From Acanthacorydalis orientalis (Eukaryota; Arthropoda; Insecta; Megaloptera; Corydalidae): DNA of 64,000 nt. The DNA lies in assembly GCA_034766995.1 (NCBI GenBank), contig CM068320.1:14650187-14714186 (forward strand). The letters are read 5' to 3'. This document shows, one piece after another, positions 1-14,002 of this stretch. The first letter of the stretch is position 1; each line of letters starts with the position of its first letter. The translations under genes and the position numbers were made by a program. The notes beneath the pieces are model-generated. The model did no database searches. It saw only the letters and a program-made list of their open reading frames with translations, and was not told where the DNA came from.

Positions 1-501
1 TAATTTTTCAGACGTGTTAAAAATTATTGTAAAATAGGTGTTTTATTTTATATAATTATTAAATATTATTTCTATTTTAGCCAGAAAATATTTAATAATT
101 TTTCAGACAATATGTTTCATTTCTATAACTATTTTAAAATTGTTCTCTATATATGATCGGTTTTTAATAATATTTAACTATTATTGTTTTAAGTTTTAAA
201 ATTAATCATAAAGTAGTAAAAAGTAGTTTTACTCTTATTTTCCCAAATATTTTGTTTTCATTTTTATGACATAATGTATTTAAGAATTTATATATAGAAT
301 TATAATAGAATTTAGAATAGAATTTATATATACAATTATTTGTATATGGAATTTATAATTGAAGAATTTTGGGATACTATTTTTAGTTGAAGTTTTATCA
401 TTATACATAGTTATTATTTTAATATTCACATGTCAATAATTTTAAATATACAATATTATTAACAAGAAAATATTTTTAATTTATTTCTTTTTTATTTTTA
501 G
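1..501 (+). other. intron of the LAT-type transporter
   Basis: AT-rich sequence with no open frame, ending in a T-rich tract and TTTTTAG directly before the coding exon at 502. It must be intronic because the exon starts in the middle of the conserved protein. Confidence 0.8.
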
Positions 502-1277
502 AAATCTTCCCAAAGCAATATGTATATCATTACCACTCGTAACTGTTATTTATGTAGTAACGAACGTTGCATATTTTGTTGTATTATCACGAGACGAAAT
601 CCTTGCATCTCATGCAGTTGCTGTAACATTTGGTGATCGAACTTTAGGAGTATTGTCAATTTGTATGCCAGTATTTGTAGCTTGCTCTACTTTTGGATCC
701 TTAAATGGTGCAATTTTTGCATCTTCTCGATTGTTTTTCGTCGGTGCTCGTCAAGGACATTTACCAAAAGCAATAGCTTTAATTGATGTAAAAAGATTTA
801 CACCAGTGCCATCTTTAGTGTTTATGGTAAATATATTTTTTAAATGAAAATTAAAAATAGAATTGTTTCTGTTTTAAACTATTTCTTATTTTTCAGTGTC
901 TCGTCACATTATTTTTACTTATTATAGAAGATGTCTATTCACTCATTAACTATGTGTCTTTCGTCGAGGCCTTATTTATATTGTTATCTGTAACAGGTTT
1001 AATATGGATGCGGTACACGTGCCCAGATTTGAAGAGGCCAATTAAAGTGAATATTGCATTACCAATAATATTTTTCATTATATGTATTTTTTTGGTTACA
1101 TTTCCATTCTATGTAAGTCCATGGGAAGTTGGCGTAGGTGTTGTTTTCATAGTGTCTGGTATTCCTGTTTATTTCATAACAATATATAAACAAAATGTAT
1201 GGTTACTCAGGGTATCTAATAAATTGAATAATGCATGTGCAAAATTGTTCATGTGCGTTGAAGAAAAATCTGAGTGA
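502..1277 (+). CDS. LAT-type (SLC7) amino acid transporter, last two coding exons
   Basis: Two exons join in frame: 502-826 (acceptor AG at 500-501, donor GT at 827) and 897-1277 (acceptor AG at 895-896, stop TGA at 1275-1277). The joined peptide is about 234 residues and reads as the C-terminal half of an APC-superfamily light-chain exchanger of the LAT (SLC7A5/7/8; insect minidiscs/JhI-21) type. Landmarks are [14 protein letters not shown] near the start, the [20 protein letters not shown] segment, TPVPSLVF at the exon junction, [11 protein letters not shown], and a last hydrophobic pair before a short cytoplasmic tail. About five to six hydrophobic segments are visible. By family knowledge it exchanges large neutral amino acids at the plasma membrane as a heterodimer with an SLC3 heavy chain. 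The upstream exons lie outside the window. The exact SLC7 paralogue is not resolved. Confidence 0.93.
827..896 (+). other. 70-bp intron of the LAT-type transporter
   Basis: GTAAAT donor directly after the ATG codon at 824-826 and TTTTTCAG acceptor at 889-896. Removing it keeps the frame (phase 0) and restores the conserved order [13 protein letters not shown]. Confidence 0.9.
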
Positions 1278-2651
<1,374 letters not shown>

Positions 2652-2659
2652 AAGTTAAC

Positions 2660-5600
2660 CTTGTTGATTTAAAAGAAAATGTTTGTATTGAAAAATACAG
2701 TTCATACAGAAAAAAATCATATTAAATGTAAATATTACTAATTTTTGTTATAAAGGCACTCTTCTAAAAGTAATTTGATTTTAAATTTTACGTTTTTGAT
2801 TCATTTTTATGACTGGTAGCATGAACTGTTTATCATATTGAAAAAGAAATTATTAAAATCAATTTAAGTTAATATGCAAGTGATAAATTTATTGTAAATA
2901 TTAAAATGATTTTTACAGACAGTGATATAATAATGTTTAGTATACATTTGAAAACGTTTTTTTATACAATTTATTTTAATTTTTTATAATAAATTAGTAG
3001 AATGTATTTTGGGTGAGGGTGATGTTAGTAGTAGTGTAAAAACTTTATAAATAAATGTTAACACTCTATCATTATAAATTACATACTTTTTTTCTGCTAA
3101 TAAATGTTCAATAATGTACTGATTGATTAGTTTTAATCATTGTTTACTCATTTCGATTGGGGTGCCATCTTCTCTAGAGTATTAAGGTACAGAAAAAGCT
3201 TAAGATGGAAGGAGATTGTGCCAAGGATAGCAAAATCTTAAGGGAAAATAATTTATATAAATAAATTTAATTTTGATCTAAATATAATATTTAAAAAATA
3301 ACGTGTATAGTTAATGATCTGTATGTTAAATTTTATTAACATGTATTAACTAAATATGTGGTTATAAAAAAGTAGGTTATTTTATAGTTTTTTTCTTTTA
3401 CCCTTAAACCATACATATAACCTTTTGGTGTTCGACCTTTTTATTGTTGAAGGTTATGGATGGACACATCTACTATTTAACTTTTAATTTATTGACAATA
3501 ATGTAAAATGTAGCTACATGCGCGTACCTGCAGCAGTTTTATCGTACCCATCAAACTACTACATCTATTTCAACTAAGTTTTAAATAATTAATGAAACGC
3601 ATTTAATAAGTACGTTAGTTTTATATTCTAGACTAAGCACATTTTAAATAATTTATTAAAGAAGAAAATATTGATACTAAAATTGCAATTTTCGGGTTTT
3701 CATAGAATTATGCAGTTCAAATTGTTCATTTCAGACCTCCCTCATCACATCTATCCATCAAAAGAACACATCTGATAAATAGCCAATCGTTAACCACTTA
3801 ACATACAAAAAAACCGTAGAGCAACGGCTCCTTATTTAATATGTTTTTTTTTGACCGTTTAACAAATTCACATAATTATTATTTTTCTTTATAATTAGAT
3901 ATTTTGAACTGATAAAATTACTAAACTAGATTTAATACGTTTCGTCAAAACCTGCCCAGAGTGCGTTTTAAACATATTTTGTTGTTACTGCGATTATTTT
4001 TTTGGTTTAACTCATTACTCTGTTAGTTTAAAATTTCAAAATAAAGTTTCACCTTCTTGATTAATGCTTGTTTTGTTTGATTTGTCTTTTAAAAGATGGC
4101 TTTTTTGTATGCAATAATGTTATAATATACAAAATAATAAATAAATATTATAATATACAAATAATTCTGTTACAAAAGAGAGAAAAATATTCGAACCACG
4201 TATGTAGTCTAGATTTGAAAAAAACGAATGAAAATAAATAAAGGTAATCTAATTTATTTTATTATCCTAATGTTATAGTTAGTCTCTTTTGCTGGACTGG
4301 AAATATTCCAAGATGAGATGAATGTATTTTTATGAGGTCGGATCCAAAGAAAAAAATGTTCATCAAAATTTAGAGTATTCATTCGAAAATAATCTTCAAA
4401 AAATTTTGATAGATTTATTACTAAAGTCATCATATATAGTGTAAAAAACTTTTTCCTTCATTGATCTCATATATCTCTAGAACTTTCTTCTTCTTTTTCT
4501 TCTCAAAACTAATGCATACATAATAGTTGTGATGTCCATAGTGGAACTGTCAGTTTAAAGATCACTTTTGGATTTAAACAGTTTTGTTGAATGTATCTGC
4601 ATACATAATGATAATACTGTTTTGTTGGATCAAAGTTTTATATCAAACTGTTCTGCAACTAAATATCCTTACATACTCTAGAACTTTAATCAATTGTCAA
4701 GTCGTTCATTAGTATTTTTGTTTTTGTGTCTAATTTTATTCTAAAGAATTAAATGCTTATTGTATGTGCAAAAGCGGATTTGAAATGAATAAAGTAAGTG
4801 GAAATATTTTTTGTATTTTTTTATTGGTTTTAATATTTATTAAAATATTTTTTTCATATTATAAACATTAGTAGAAGTCATTATGAATTATGAGATTTTA
4901 TGCCCTATAATAGACTTAAGCCTCGTTTGAGAATTAACTATTAATAAACTGACAAATTAAAATGTGATTAATAATTTCATATAACTAACATGTATTTTAT
5001 TTTAAATTTGACCATTTAATTTGTAAGAAAATATTTAATTGTTAGAATTAAATAATCATTTATTAAAATGTTTATAATACTTTTAAAAAAGTTCTTTTTA
5101 CTGGTTTTGTTTTAAGAAAAAATGTTTTAATAAAAAATCGATTTGTAGATATTGTGGATATATTTTTTGGTGTATTTGATATCTAGATCGACAAAACCGC
5201 TTGACGAATGTCTATTTCTACGCGATACAATGACTATTTGTGAATGTTACTTTTGCACAATACCTCCTTCTCTTCTATTTGTTGTGACAGCTTTTTTATG
5301 AGCAAATCAATGACCATGTAATTTAAAGAAAGGCCAAGAAATAATTTACTTTCTGTAATTTTTCTTATTTTATATCTGATCTTCGATGTGAATTAATATT
5401 AAATGTGTCGTCATCGGCTGCAATGAATTTTATAAATGAAATAACTCATCTTAGTGATATAAATGTCATAGGTGTGTTTGGCCATGGTAATATATAAATT
5501 AGTTATAGATCAGTATTATACCACTAGTTAATATACAGTACGTCTCTGTTATAATCTCGTTATCTAATATAATAAAATAGTTGACTTCCTTGTGTATAAT

Positions 5601-6190
5601 CTTAGAGCATTTAAATGAAAAGACCTCGAGTTTGTTTATAAATTATTCACTAATAGGAGAGTTTAATGTTAAATAGGTAGATAAAATGAAGACGTTCTGT
5701 TCATAACATTGAATTCAGTTTAGAATAGTTTTCAGTTAACAAAAAATGCGTGTTACCACTATTAAAATGTAAATATTTTTAATTTATGTAAAAATGAACA
5801 AATTATGAATTTAGTTATTTAAATAATACAATTAAATATGCTACACTTTTTTAATGTTATTTTAATAAATTAATTAATCGATATCGACGATGTCATTGAT
5901 ATTCTTTATTTTTCATAAAAAAATATGTAATTATACTGAACAAAAATAACGATATGTACATACCTTTATTTTTGTATATTTTTGTTTATGTTTATTTGTG
6001 TATATGATGTTTTCGTATTGTGTAATCACAAGAAAGATAAACAATGTAAAGATAATAACATGGAAATAAGGATTAAAAAGGTGATTGACTACTGTAGGCT
6101 TCCGTTCGTATATTTTAATAATTATTAGATAAAATAAACTATATAATATAATCCAAAAACAGATGAGATTTTCTTTTCCTTATCCTCTCA
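2660..6190. other. non-coding AT-rich stretch
   Basis: No coding pattern on either strand and no clear terminal inverted repeats. Slightly less AT-rich patches lie at 3150-3240, 3410-3560 and 5160-5330. A short motif at about 5194-5212 (AAAACCGCTTGACGAATGTC) is nearly repeated at about 43757. Confidence 0.5.
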
Positions 6191-6195
6191 CTCTT

Positions 6196-6199
6196 TATA

Positions 6200-6255
<56 letters not shown>

Positions 6256-6266
6256 TATATATATAC

Positions 6267-6308
<42 letters not shown>
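6196..6308. repeat. compound (TA)n microsatellite
   Basis: About 110 bp of TA with a few GTATATAC interruptions. It lies on the 3' side of the piggyBac remnant and may have replaced that element's missing end. Confidence 0.95.
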
Positions 6309-6312
<4 letters not shown>

Positions 6313-6369
6313 ATGTGCATTTACATTTTTTTAAAAAAGATTGAAAAGTCAATGATTATTCTTTGATAC

Positions 6370-6748
6370 TATCAATGGTATATAATAAATATATTATTTC
6401 GATAGTAAGAATACAATTTTCTGCTTTATAAAGAATTGTAGAGCAGTGAGGCATATTATCCTTCTTTAATCTCGCAGGTTTAGGTTATTCTCTCTTATTT
6501 TGTCTAATGGTGCCAAGTAAAGTAGTTCTTTTAGTTATTAATTTTGATACTAATGACAAACTTGTGAAGAAATTATCTGTTGTTACTGTTCTTCCGCATC
6601 CAGTATATGTCTCCATAAGTTTTAGGACGATAGATTCACCCAAAGGTACTGATGAACTCACTTCATCTTTTTCCAACAAGCGAGAGATATGAAAAAAGTA
6701 AAAGGAGGATACAAAAATTGAGAAAACATAACACGTGTCTTTTGGCAA
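6370..6748 (-). pseudogene. piggyBac-type transposase remnant
   Basis: The minus-strand frame contains LGESIVLKLMETYTGCGRTV, then TTDNFFTSLSLVSKL and LLGTIRQNKRE. This is the characteristic central catalytic block of piggyBac (DDE_Tnp_1_7) transposases, including the TDNFFTS aspartate. The frame is broken by TAA at 6485-6487. Similarity resumes past the stop (KPARLKKDNMPHCSTILYKA) and fades near 6370. The N-terminal half is missing: upstream there is only the 5' end and inverted repeat (6857-7073). The protein cannot be functional. Confidence 0.8.
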
Positions 6749-6856
6749 TGTTTTACAACAAATACGTACTGAAATGTATTTAATTTCCTAAAAAAAGTAT
6801 TTGAACTATACCGAAATATTACGAGAAACTTCTGAAATCAAAAGTTTACCTACCTT

Positions 6857-7075
6857 CGGTCAAAATGACTCATCTCGGAATTTGTAGGTATAAATGAAAA
6901 AATATAAGTTTTATATAAAAAACAAGAAAAAGAAAAACTACTTTACAGAATTAATTATTTAGATATTTCAATAAGTCAGAAAAAAATTAGAAAATAAGAT
7001 TTATTAAAAATGAGTAATGCTTATAAGAAACGACAAAACAAGTCATTTTGACCCCTTTGGCAGATCTAGTGTTAA
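6857..7075 (-). mobile_element. 5' end of piggyBac-like element with TTAA site
   Basis: Read on the minus strand, TTAA (7072-7075) is followed by CACTAGATCTGCCAAAGGGG and TCAAAATGACTTG, a piggyBac-like terminus. An internal inverted copy of the TCAAAATGACT motif lies at 6861-6872. Together with the coding remnant at 6370-6748 it forms one internally deleted element; its other end was not found before the (TA)n tract at 6196. Confidence 0.6.
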
Positions 7076-7688
7076 CGTGATCATTTATTAATACTGTTAA
7101 CAGTAATTCAAAAACATACAAACGATGAATCAAATTTAGAGCCTTATCAATTTGATTCAAATGTTTACTTTTTGTTATCAAATCATTCAGTGAATATGTA
7201 AATAATCGAAATGTGTTATAAAATAAATGATTAGAAGTTTTGAAAGAGAGGAAATGATATTATATAATATATATATATATATATATATTCACCAAAATCT
7301 AAATGTTCCTTCGATAAATGCGATATATTCTGAAAGATATATACATAAATTGAAACACGACAGCACGACAAAAATAATTAACAAGAATAGTGTAAATGTC
7401 AACGTGTTTTTCTGTATTAATTATTTATAAGTGAAGATTCATTGAATAGACAGCTGAGAGCTGATTATAAATGAACAAGTAAAAAATCAACTATTAAATG
7501 ATGTTTCAACACAAATTCCATGTTTGCTTCTATGAATTTTATGAGAGTTCGATGAGAAAAATGTTTTGAATAATAATCATTTTATGTATATTTGTCCAAT
7601 AATTATAAAAAAATATTTTTAATACTAATTATCAACTGAAAATAAATATTATAAAACGAAATATAGAATGAATATATAGAAAATATTA

Positions 7689-7740
7689 GATTGGTGCAAA
7701 AATAATTGCGGTTTTTATCATTTTAAGTTTGTGTGCTTGT
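7689..7740 (+). mobile_element. solo 5' end of a cecropia-type mariner
   Basis: GATTGGTGCAAAAATAATTG and the following GCGGTTTTTATCATTTTAAG are almost identical to the left end of the longer mariner at 16530. No transposase or right end follows. Similarity stops after about 50 bp, so this is a truncated relic. Confidence 0.75.
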
Positions 7741-8027
7741 ATTTTAGAAACATTATAACAAAAAATTATGTATTTTTCCGAGAGTAGATGGTTTTTTTAA
7801 GTTTATTTTAGAATTTCTCTCTTTCTCTCTTTCTATATATATATATATATTACTATCCCTCGATTGACACGGTGGATTGGTTTCCTAAAAGTACCGTGTA
7901 AACCGAAATCGAGCAATTCGAGTCCATATCTCATATTAAAAATAAGTGACAGGTTTTACAAAGCCTCAATGAAACAATATTATTTATTTGTAATAAAACT
8001 AGAGAATACATTTTACACATTAATTCA

Positions 8028-8217
8028 AGTAGTAGGACCTTCTTCAATTATTTTGCGCAGCTCTTTTGGGTATCCTTTATCACCCTTCTAATCAGCTGAT
8101 CCCGTTTCTCCTTTTATTTTAACATTGTGCAAGGAATATCTCCTTTTAAACTTCTCGAACCATCCTTTGTTCCCTGAAAACTCAATTGTTTGATTTGAAG
8201 ATGATGATTGTTTGACC
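8028..8217 (-). pseudogene. Tigger transposase CENP-B-type DNA-binding domain remnant
   Basis: The minus strand reads NKGWFEKFKRRYSLHNVKIK then GETGSAD, the second helix-turn-helix (HTH_Tnp_Tc5/CENP-B) signature of TIGD1-like Tigger transposases. A TAG stop lies at 8088-8090. The frame then continues GYPKELRKIIEEG, which matches the linker before the DDE domain, and stops again at 8025-8027. The DDE domain itself is absent. The remnant lies inside the TA-flanked MITE and is not expressed as a gene. Confidence 0.75.
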
Positions 8218-8393
8218 TCGATGTTACTGAAAATGTTCACTACCTTATGTCTTATAGTATTTGTGCTGTTGTTATCTAGAACTGATACTGTTACTTCAGT
8301 TCAGGAGAAAAAAATGCGAAGTTGAGAGTTTCTGTTATCGTTAGGAAGCAAGAAACTCTACAGTGGTGCGTGTGCTTATTATTTTAGACATCA

Positions 8394-8472
8394 GTGTAGA
8401 TGAAGAGCTATTTTGTATTTGTATTTGTATGAGTGTATTTTGTAGATGAAGAGCAGTGTAGATGAAGAGCGA
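8394..8472. repeat. short tandem repeat inside the Tigger MITE
   Basis: Three copies of the unit GTGTAGATGAAGAGC or close variants, with GTATTT repeats between them. Confidence 0.7.
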
Positions 8473-8624
8473 AAGTGTTTTAAAACATTTTTTTGCGGTT
8501 TTGTGACCGTGTTAAACTGAAATAGTGCCGTGTAAAGGGAAGCTTCTCCGCATTCATTCAACCGTGTTAAACGAAAACCGTGCAATTCGAATACCGTGTC
8601 AATCGAGGGTATTGAATACAGATT

Positions 8625-10037
8625 TGATATACTCTTTAGTTTAGTTGATCCATTGCTGGATAAAAATTTAAATAAAAATAGTTTTTCCAGTTTGAATAAT
8701 ACTTGATTGAATACTTAGTTGAATAATACATAATTTGAATAATATAGCTTTACATATCTCATATTATATATATATATATATATAAACACTCGTGTACATT
8801 TATGTAAATAGGATATTCTTGTGCGTGTTTGCGAAAATATTTAATATTTATATATATATGCTTATAAAAATGGAAAATGAATTAATTTTTTACAGGGTTC
8901 AAATTAATTTATCAAAATAATTACAAGGTCAGCAAGGTTATTAATATAAATCGGCAGTCATTTTATATTGAAGTTATGAGTATATTTTAAAAAATCCTTA
9001 AAACATGACTTAGTAATGTTAATCACATAAATGTTGATTGATATTATATATTTCTTTAAATATGTATTAAAAATTAATTACTTCCTTAAAATGTGCATGC
9101 ATTACAAAAAGAATATTATATATACAATATACTCATATAGTAATAAATCTCTGTATTGTTTCGACGGTTTTGAGCAATATCTGATTCTTTTACAATCCCT
9201 TTAAATATTGAACACCCTTTTCGAACCTATTATTCTAGTTTCGAATCAGTAATTGCGTTTCTCCGGTTCAATCCAATACCGTTTTCTTTTCATATCTTTG
9301 TATAACACACACTTCTCATCGCATCTAATTAATCTGTAAAGAAAATATTCATTCCTCTTTTACCTGAGTAATGATACACATACAGTAACCATGTCTAATT
9401 ATTTTTTCTATTAGCAAATGCTGAGTTCATACATTGTACTTACTATTCATTTCTTTTCTTAACTTTTGAATTCTCAATTTTAACTCAATTAAAATGTTTG
9501 TTTGGAATTTCTGCTTGTTTCTGTATACAACTCATTGTCAACGTTTGAAAGTCTTCCAGAACATTGTTTGACTTTTACTCAAAAACTTTTATTTCTGAAT
9601 AATAGTAAATTACTATAAATTACTGTAGGTATTAGAGGCAAAAACGCTGGGAATATTAACAGTTGTTAACACTGTCTCCTGTGACTGTTAGTTAGTTGGT
9701 AGCATTGATTATTTTATCATGACAACAATTAAAATGTAATTATTGTGCCGACGTCTCGTGTAAGTGAGACAGTCACTCTCTATATGTTCTCGGTTGTGTA
9801 GATGCTGGATATTCAATAAATTGTTTCATGTTAATGAATTAGTTCAGTTCATATATACGCCTGCAATTCATCAATAGTAGCAATAACCGCATTTAATTTT
9901 ATTATCTTTGTTAAATCATGCAAAATAAAATAGTATACGTTCTTCTTACTCATTATTCGTTCATACGTTCTTATTATTCATTTTCAGAGTTAAAAAAATA
10001 TCAAAAGCACAAAGTATTATATCTATTAATATATAGT
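8625..10037. other. non-coding AT-rich stretch
   Basis: Only a short (TA)n at 8766-8783 stands out. The patch 9600-9860 is less AT-rich than its surroundings but has no open frame or inverted repeat that I can see. Confidence 0.45.

Positions 10038-10101
<64 letters not shown>
10038..10101. repeat. (TA)n microsatellite
   Basis: Two TA tracts separated by a TTTAT step, together about 64 bp. Confidence 0.95.
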
Positions 10102-10103
<2 letters not shown>

Positions 10104-10268
10104 TTTTTAAGTTCAAATCTCATTGGATCTAATATGTCTTATTTATTTTGTTGGATGAAAGATCATTTCATGTAAAAAATGGTAGACATTTTAGTACCTG
10201 GTTCATTAATAGAGAATCTGTATATAATAGAAGATTTTATAAAGAATCCAAATTTAATATATACAAAT

Positions 10269-10716
10269 CAAGGAGGCTATAAGAAGGAGAACGAACTTCG
10301 GTGTTTGGTGGCATCGAAAAGTGGCGTACGAGTTTCAGCCAGGGGACATGCGCGGAACGCACTGCGCATAGAAAAACACGTGACAGAAGTATTCTAACCT
10401 GAAAGTTCTCATTGTCTCGTTTACGTTCATTTTGTTAGTACATGATTTACAGTGCCCAAAAAAAATGACCAAGACTTGTTGCATTAAAGGGTGTAAACAA
10501 ATCGTAACAAATCGGTAATAATAAATAAGTTGACACTGATCGCCTATTTTCACGATCAGCTGTTTTTAGCAGATATTATGGCACTGAGAATTATGCGCAT
10601 TGGCCTTTGCGCATGTCCTTTCGCCGACACTAGCGCCGCCATTCGATTGCCGGTTTTCGTGAATTGATTACAATAGGCAATCGACAGAGTTCGTTCTCCT
10701 TCTTATAGTCTCCTTG
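10269..10716 (+). mobile_element. P-superfamily MITE with 29-bp inverted ends and 8-bp duplication
   Basis: The left end CAAGGAGGCTATAAGAAGGA and onward (10269-10297) is repeated inverted at 10688-10716 with one mismatch over 29 bp. The direct repeat ATACAAAT flanks both sides (10261-10268, 10717-10724), an exact 8-bp target duplication. P elements have about 31-bp inverted repeats and 8-bp duplications. The interior is GC-richer than the flanks and contains a 17-codon frame (10465-10518) that begins like a THAP domain, the DNA-binding domain of P transposases. hAT elements also make 8-bp duplications, but this terminus does not look like theirs. The element is 448 bp and non-autonomous. Confidence 0.8.
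10465..10518 (+). pseudogene. truncated THAP-domain start (P transposase remnant)
   Basis: ATG starts MTKTCCIKGCKQ and the frame stops at TAA 10516-10518 after 17 residues. The opening C-x4-C matches the first zinc-binding pair of THAP domains, which sit at the extreme N-terminus of P-type transposases. The second half of the domain is absent. The call rests on this short motif plus the inverted ends and 8-bp duplication. Confidence 0.55.
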
Positions 10717-10802
10717 ATACAAATATAACTTTTTGAAAACATCTTCAATTTTGTACCTTATTATCATTACTATTTAAAAAGTTATTATCATTACTATTTT
10801 TA

Positions 10803-10853
10803 AAGTTTAATAATAAATTGAAACAAACATTGTTTCAATTTATTATTAAACTT
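10803..10853. repeat. perfect 24-bp hairpin
   Basis: 10803-10826 and 10830-10853 are exact reverse complements separated by 3 bases (ACA). The sequence is AT-rich. A near-duplicated TTATTATCATTACTATTT motif precedes it (about 10758-10800). Confidence 0.9.
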
Positions 10854-10859
10854 CTCTAT

Positions 10860-11510
10860 TATCAGAATTTTATTTCTTAAAAAAATTTTAACTTCAAAAT
10901 AATATTTTGTATCAATGCAATTAATTATACAATACATTTATTTGTGCATGGGATGTTTAATGCAATGATGAGTGTCTAGTCACCTAACTATTAAGAAATC
11001 CTTCATACATTTTTTGCGACACTTTCTATCTAATTACCATTTTCAACAGATTGTGTGAAATAAACAAAAATGTGTTTCGACAACTCAGTAAGTATTATAC
11101 TTATAAAATGCTGTTTTATCTCACACGGTTTAATAACATGGGCATTTGAACAATGCAATTTTGCAACTAATTAAAATAGTAAATGAAGTTCCAAAGACAA
11201 TACATTGTGTGTATATAATGTAAATAGTTCAAGGAGATGAAAAGATCGCTTCTCTGTATCATACATTTAATACGTTCCTAATTCCTGCCATTAGCAGATT
11301 CGTGTAATATTAATTCAATTGTTCGTCAAAATATTTTCAATTGTTTGATAACATACTATAAATCAGCATGTGTGTCGGTATGTTCAAAGACCGGCCGTTC
11401 GAATGGAATGCATAATATAAAGATATTGTTGAAGGCAGTAGACAATCAATAAAGAACAGAAAACCAATATTTCATTTAACTAACTTTCTTCACTTTACTA
11501 ACTAAATTGT
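10860..11510. other. non-coding AT-rich stretch
   Basis: No open frame or repeat structure could be supported. Confidence 0.45.
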
Positions 11511-11514
11511 TAGA

Positions 11515-11830
11515 TTCATTACAATGCATTTCTGATACTGTGGCTAAATTCCCTTTCACAAGTGAATTATTTTTTCATTCTACAAACTAAACAATTTTTT
11601 TCTGATCAATAGAAAATAAATAAATAAATTGTTAATAAATTAATAAATTGTTATTGATCATTTTTCATTGTTGATTATGCACATTCCGATGAGGATGCTA
11701 ATCATCTTCAGAGCAGAAAAGTGCAAAAAAACAGATTTTACAATACCTTGGTGCTATAAACATGATAGTAGAATGAAAAAAGAATTTATTTCTGATAGAT
11801 TATTAATAAGACAAGTTTCATTTCAGCTGC
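11515..11830 (+). mobile_element. degenerate long-inverted-repeat element, copy A
   Basis: 11528-11680 resembles the left arm of copy B (13118-13461): CAATGCA...CTG...GGCTAAATT, then TTCTGATCA and TTATTGATCATTTTT. A weak inverted partner lies at 11766-11800 (TAGAATGAAAAAAGAATTTATT against AATTATTTTTTCATTCTAC). Boundaries are approximate. Confidence 0.5.
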
Positions 11831-12294
11831 ATTTTTTTAATGTATGAACAATAAGGTTAACTGGTGTAAAGAAAATTCCAAATATAACAGATGTGTAAAA
11901 TAATTGAGGTAGTTATAAGTTAGGATTGTCTCAGTTATTTTGCATATATGTTATATTTGCAACTTTTTCAGTTACAGCCAATGTTACATAAATTACTAAA
12001 GTAAGACGAAAAAATAACGCTATTCGAGATATTTTGTTCGTCAATTTTACTAAATTATTCTCATCTACTCTGGCCATTAGAATGATGGCAAAGTACTAGA
12101 TATTTTAAATTATTGAATCGTGAAATAACCATCGCTCTGCTATATTGTTGTTTGTGCTGTGAGACTTAATGTATGTATTTTATGAATTTGTATACCTATA
12201 TAGGTACAAATAGGCATACATATTACATTAGTATATGAAAACAGTTTGTCTAATGTTTGTTAATGAAATGTAATAGTAAATACACGTTAGTGTA

Positions 12295-12297
<3 letters not shown>

Positions 12298-12352
<55 letters not shown>
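12298..12352. repeat. (TA)n microsatellite with GT tail
   Basis: About 27 TA units followed by ACATGTGTGTGTATGTGT. Confidence 0.97.
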
Positions 12353-12356
<4 letters not shown>

Positions 12357-12779
12357 GTGTGTGTATGTGTATATGTGAAATTAATATACATAATTAGCAG
12401 TATCCTCGTTCTCATTTTATTTATTTAATCATTATTGTAACACTATTATCAAACATGTTTTTTATGTTGCCTGAAATATGAGTTATAAAACATGAATGCT
12501 TCTATATATTTTTACATACTTTTTAAAAAATAAATGAAATATTTTTATCTCTAAAATCTTAGAATACGAGCTGATAATCAATGACTGTATTGTGTTATAA
12601 TGTATCGAATAAATTTATCGCTATTATAAATTCTTATTCCAAAAAAAAACTGTTTAGATTCCAAAATAATAAATCAATGATATCACATGTACGGCATTGT
12701 ATCAATATATGGAGATGTATTTTTTTTATAATAATAATAATATGCTGCGAGCGTCAGGTGTTATATTAAGATTTATATA

Positions 12780-12862
12780 ATGGCCTTGAACCTGAGTTCA
12801 ATTCACTCTCATTTTCAACGACCAGGATGCGCAACAGTGGCGTAGTGGCTCGTAACTGGATT
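12780..12862 (+). other. possible tRNA-derived SINE fragment
   Basis: TGGCGTAGTGG at 12838-12848 fits the polymerase III A box, and GAGTTCAATTC at about 12791 resembles a B box, but they are in the wrong order for one tRNA. A dimeric or rearranged SINE scrap next to the (CA)n/(TA)n tract is possible. It does not fold as a tRNA in my reading. Confidence 0.2.
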
Positions 12863-12910
12863 TAATATTTTATACACATATTTATACATGCATGCATACA
12901 TACATACCAT

Positions 12911-12962
<52 letters not shown>
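12911..12962. repeat. (CA)n(TA)n microsatellite
   Basis: About 11 CA units run straight into about 14 TA units. Confidence 0.95.
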
Positions 12963-12966
<4 letters not shown>

Positions 12967-13117
12967 TGTGTATGTTTTTATGCATTGTTAAAAAAAAAAT
13001 AAAAAACAACAGGATATTGTAAATGTTTTATGGATAATCTAAATTATGAATAGTGTATCAAGTTTATAAATACAATGATTAAAACTGTTGTATAATATCT
13101 GTAAATTTAATATTTAA

Positions 13118-13573
<456 letters not shown>

Positions 13574-13660
13574 TCATATTTATAGTTGTTTAATAAGCAC
13601 AACAATTCATTTTTAAATGATGCTTTAATTTTGTATATAAAAATCTATTGATATTATTTC

Positions 13661-13664
<4 letters not shown>

Positions 13665-13723
<59 letters not shown>

Positions 13724-13743
13724 GAGTATATATATATATATAT
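13665..13743. repeat. (TA)n microsatellite
   Basis: TA tract interrupted once by ACGAG near 13721. Confidence 0.96.
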
Positions 13744-13963
13744 TAAATAAGTATAATAAATTATGTATAAAAAACCGCACAAAAATATTTTCATTTCTAT
13801 TAAAATAAATATCTGACGTTATAAACATTTATAACTGAAATTTTTAATAGATTACTTCACATTTCGGATGCTATTGTTCTTGTATAATAAACTGAATTCA
13901 ATTATTAAAATAATTAATGTAATAATAAAGGAAATTCCCATCCTGTAAAATTGAATAATATAA

Positions 13964-13964
<1 letters not shown>

Positions 13965-14002
<38 letters not shown>

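Larger units (their letters stand above)
7857..8609 (-). mobile_element. Tigger/pogo-like MITE with transposase remnant
   Basis: The ends are inverted copies of CCCTCGATTGACACGGT flanked by TA (7855-7856, 8610-8611). Subterminal copies of CCGTGT(T/A)AA(A)C and GCAATTCGA occur inside both ends, as in pogo/Tigger elements. Inside, a minus-strand remnant of a CENP-B-type DNA-binding domain is readable. A short tandem repeat lies at about 8394-8471. Confidence 0.75.

Noticed and set aside
12780..12862. tRNA gene
   Set aside because: An A-box-like motif exists but the B-box-like motif lies upstream of it and no cloverleaf can be formed; kept only as a weak SINE scrap.
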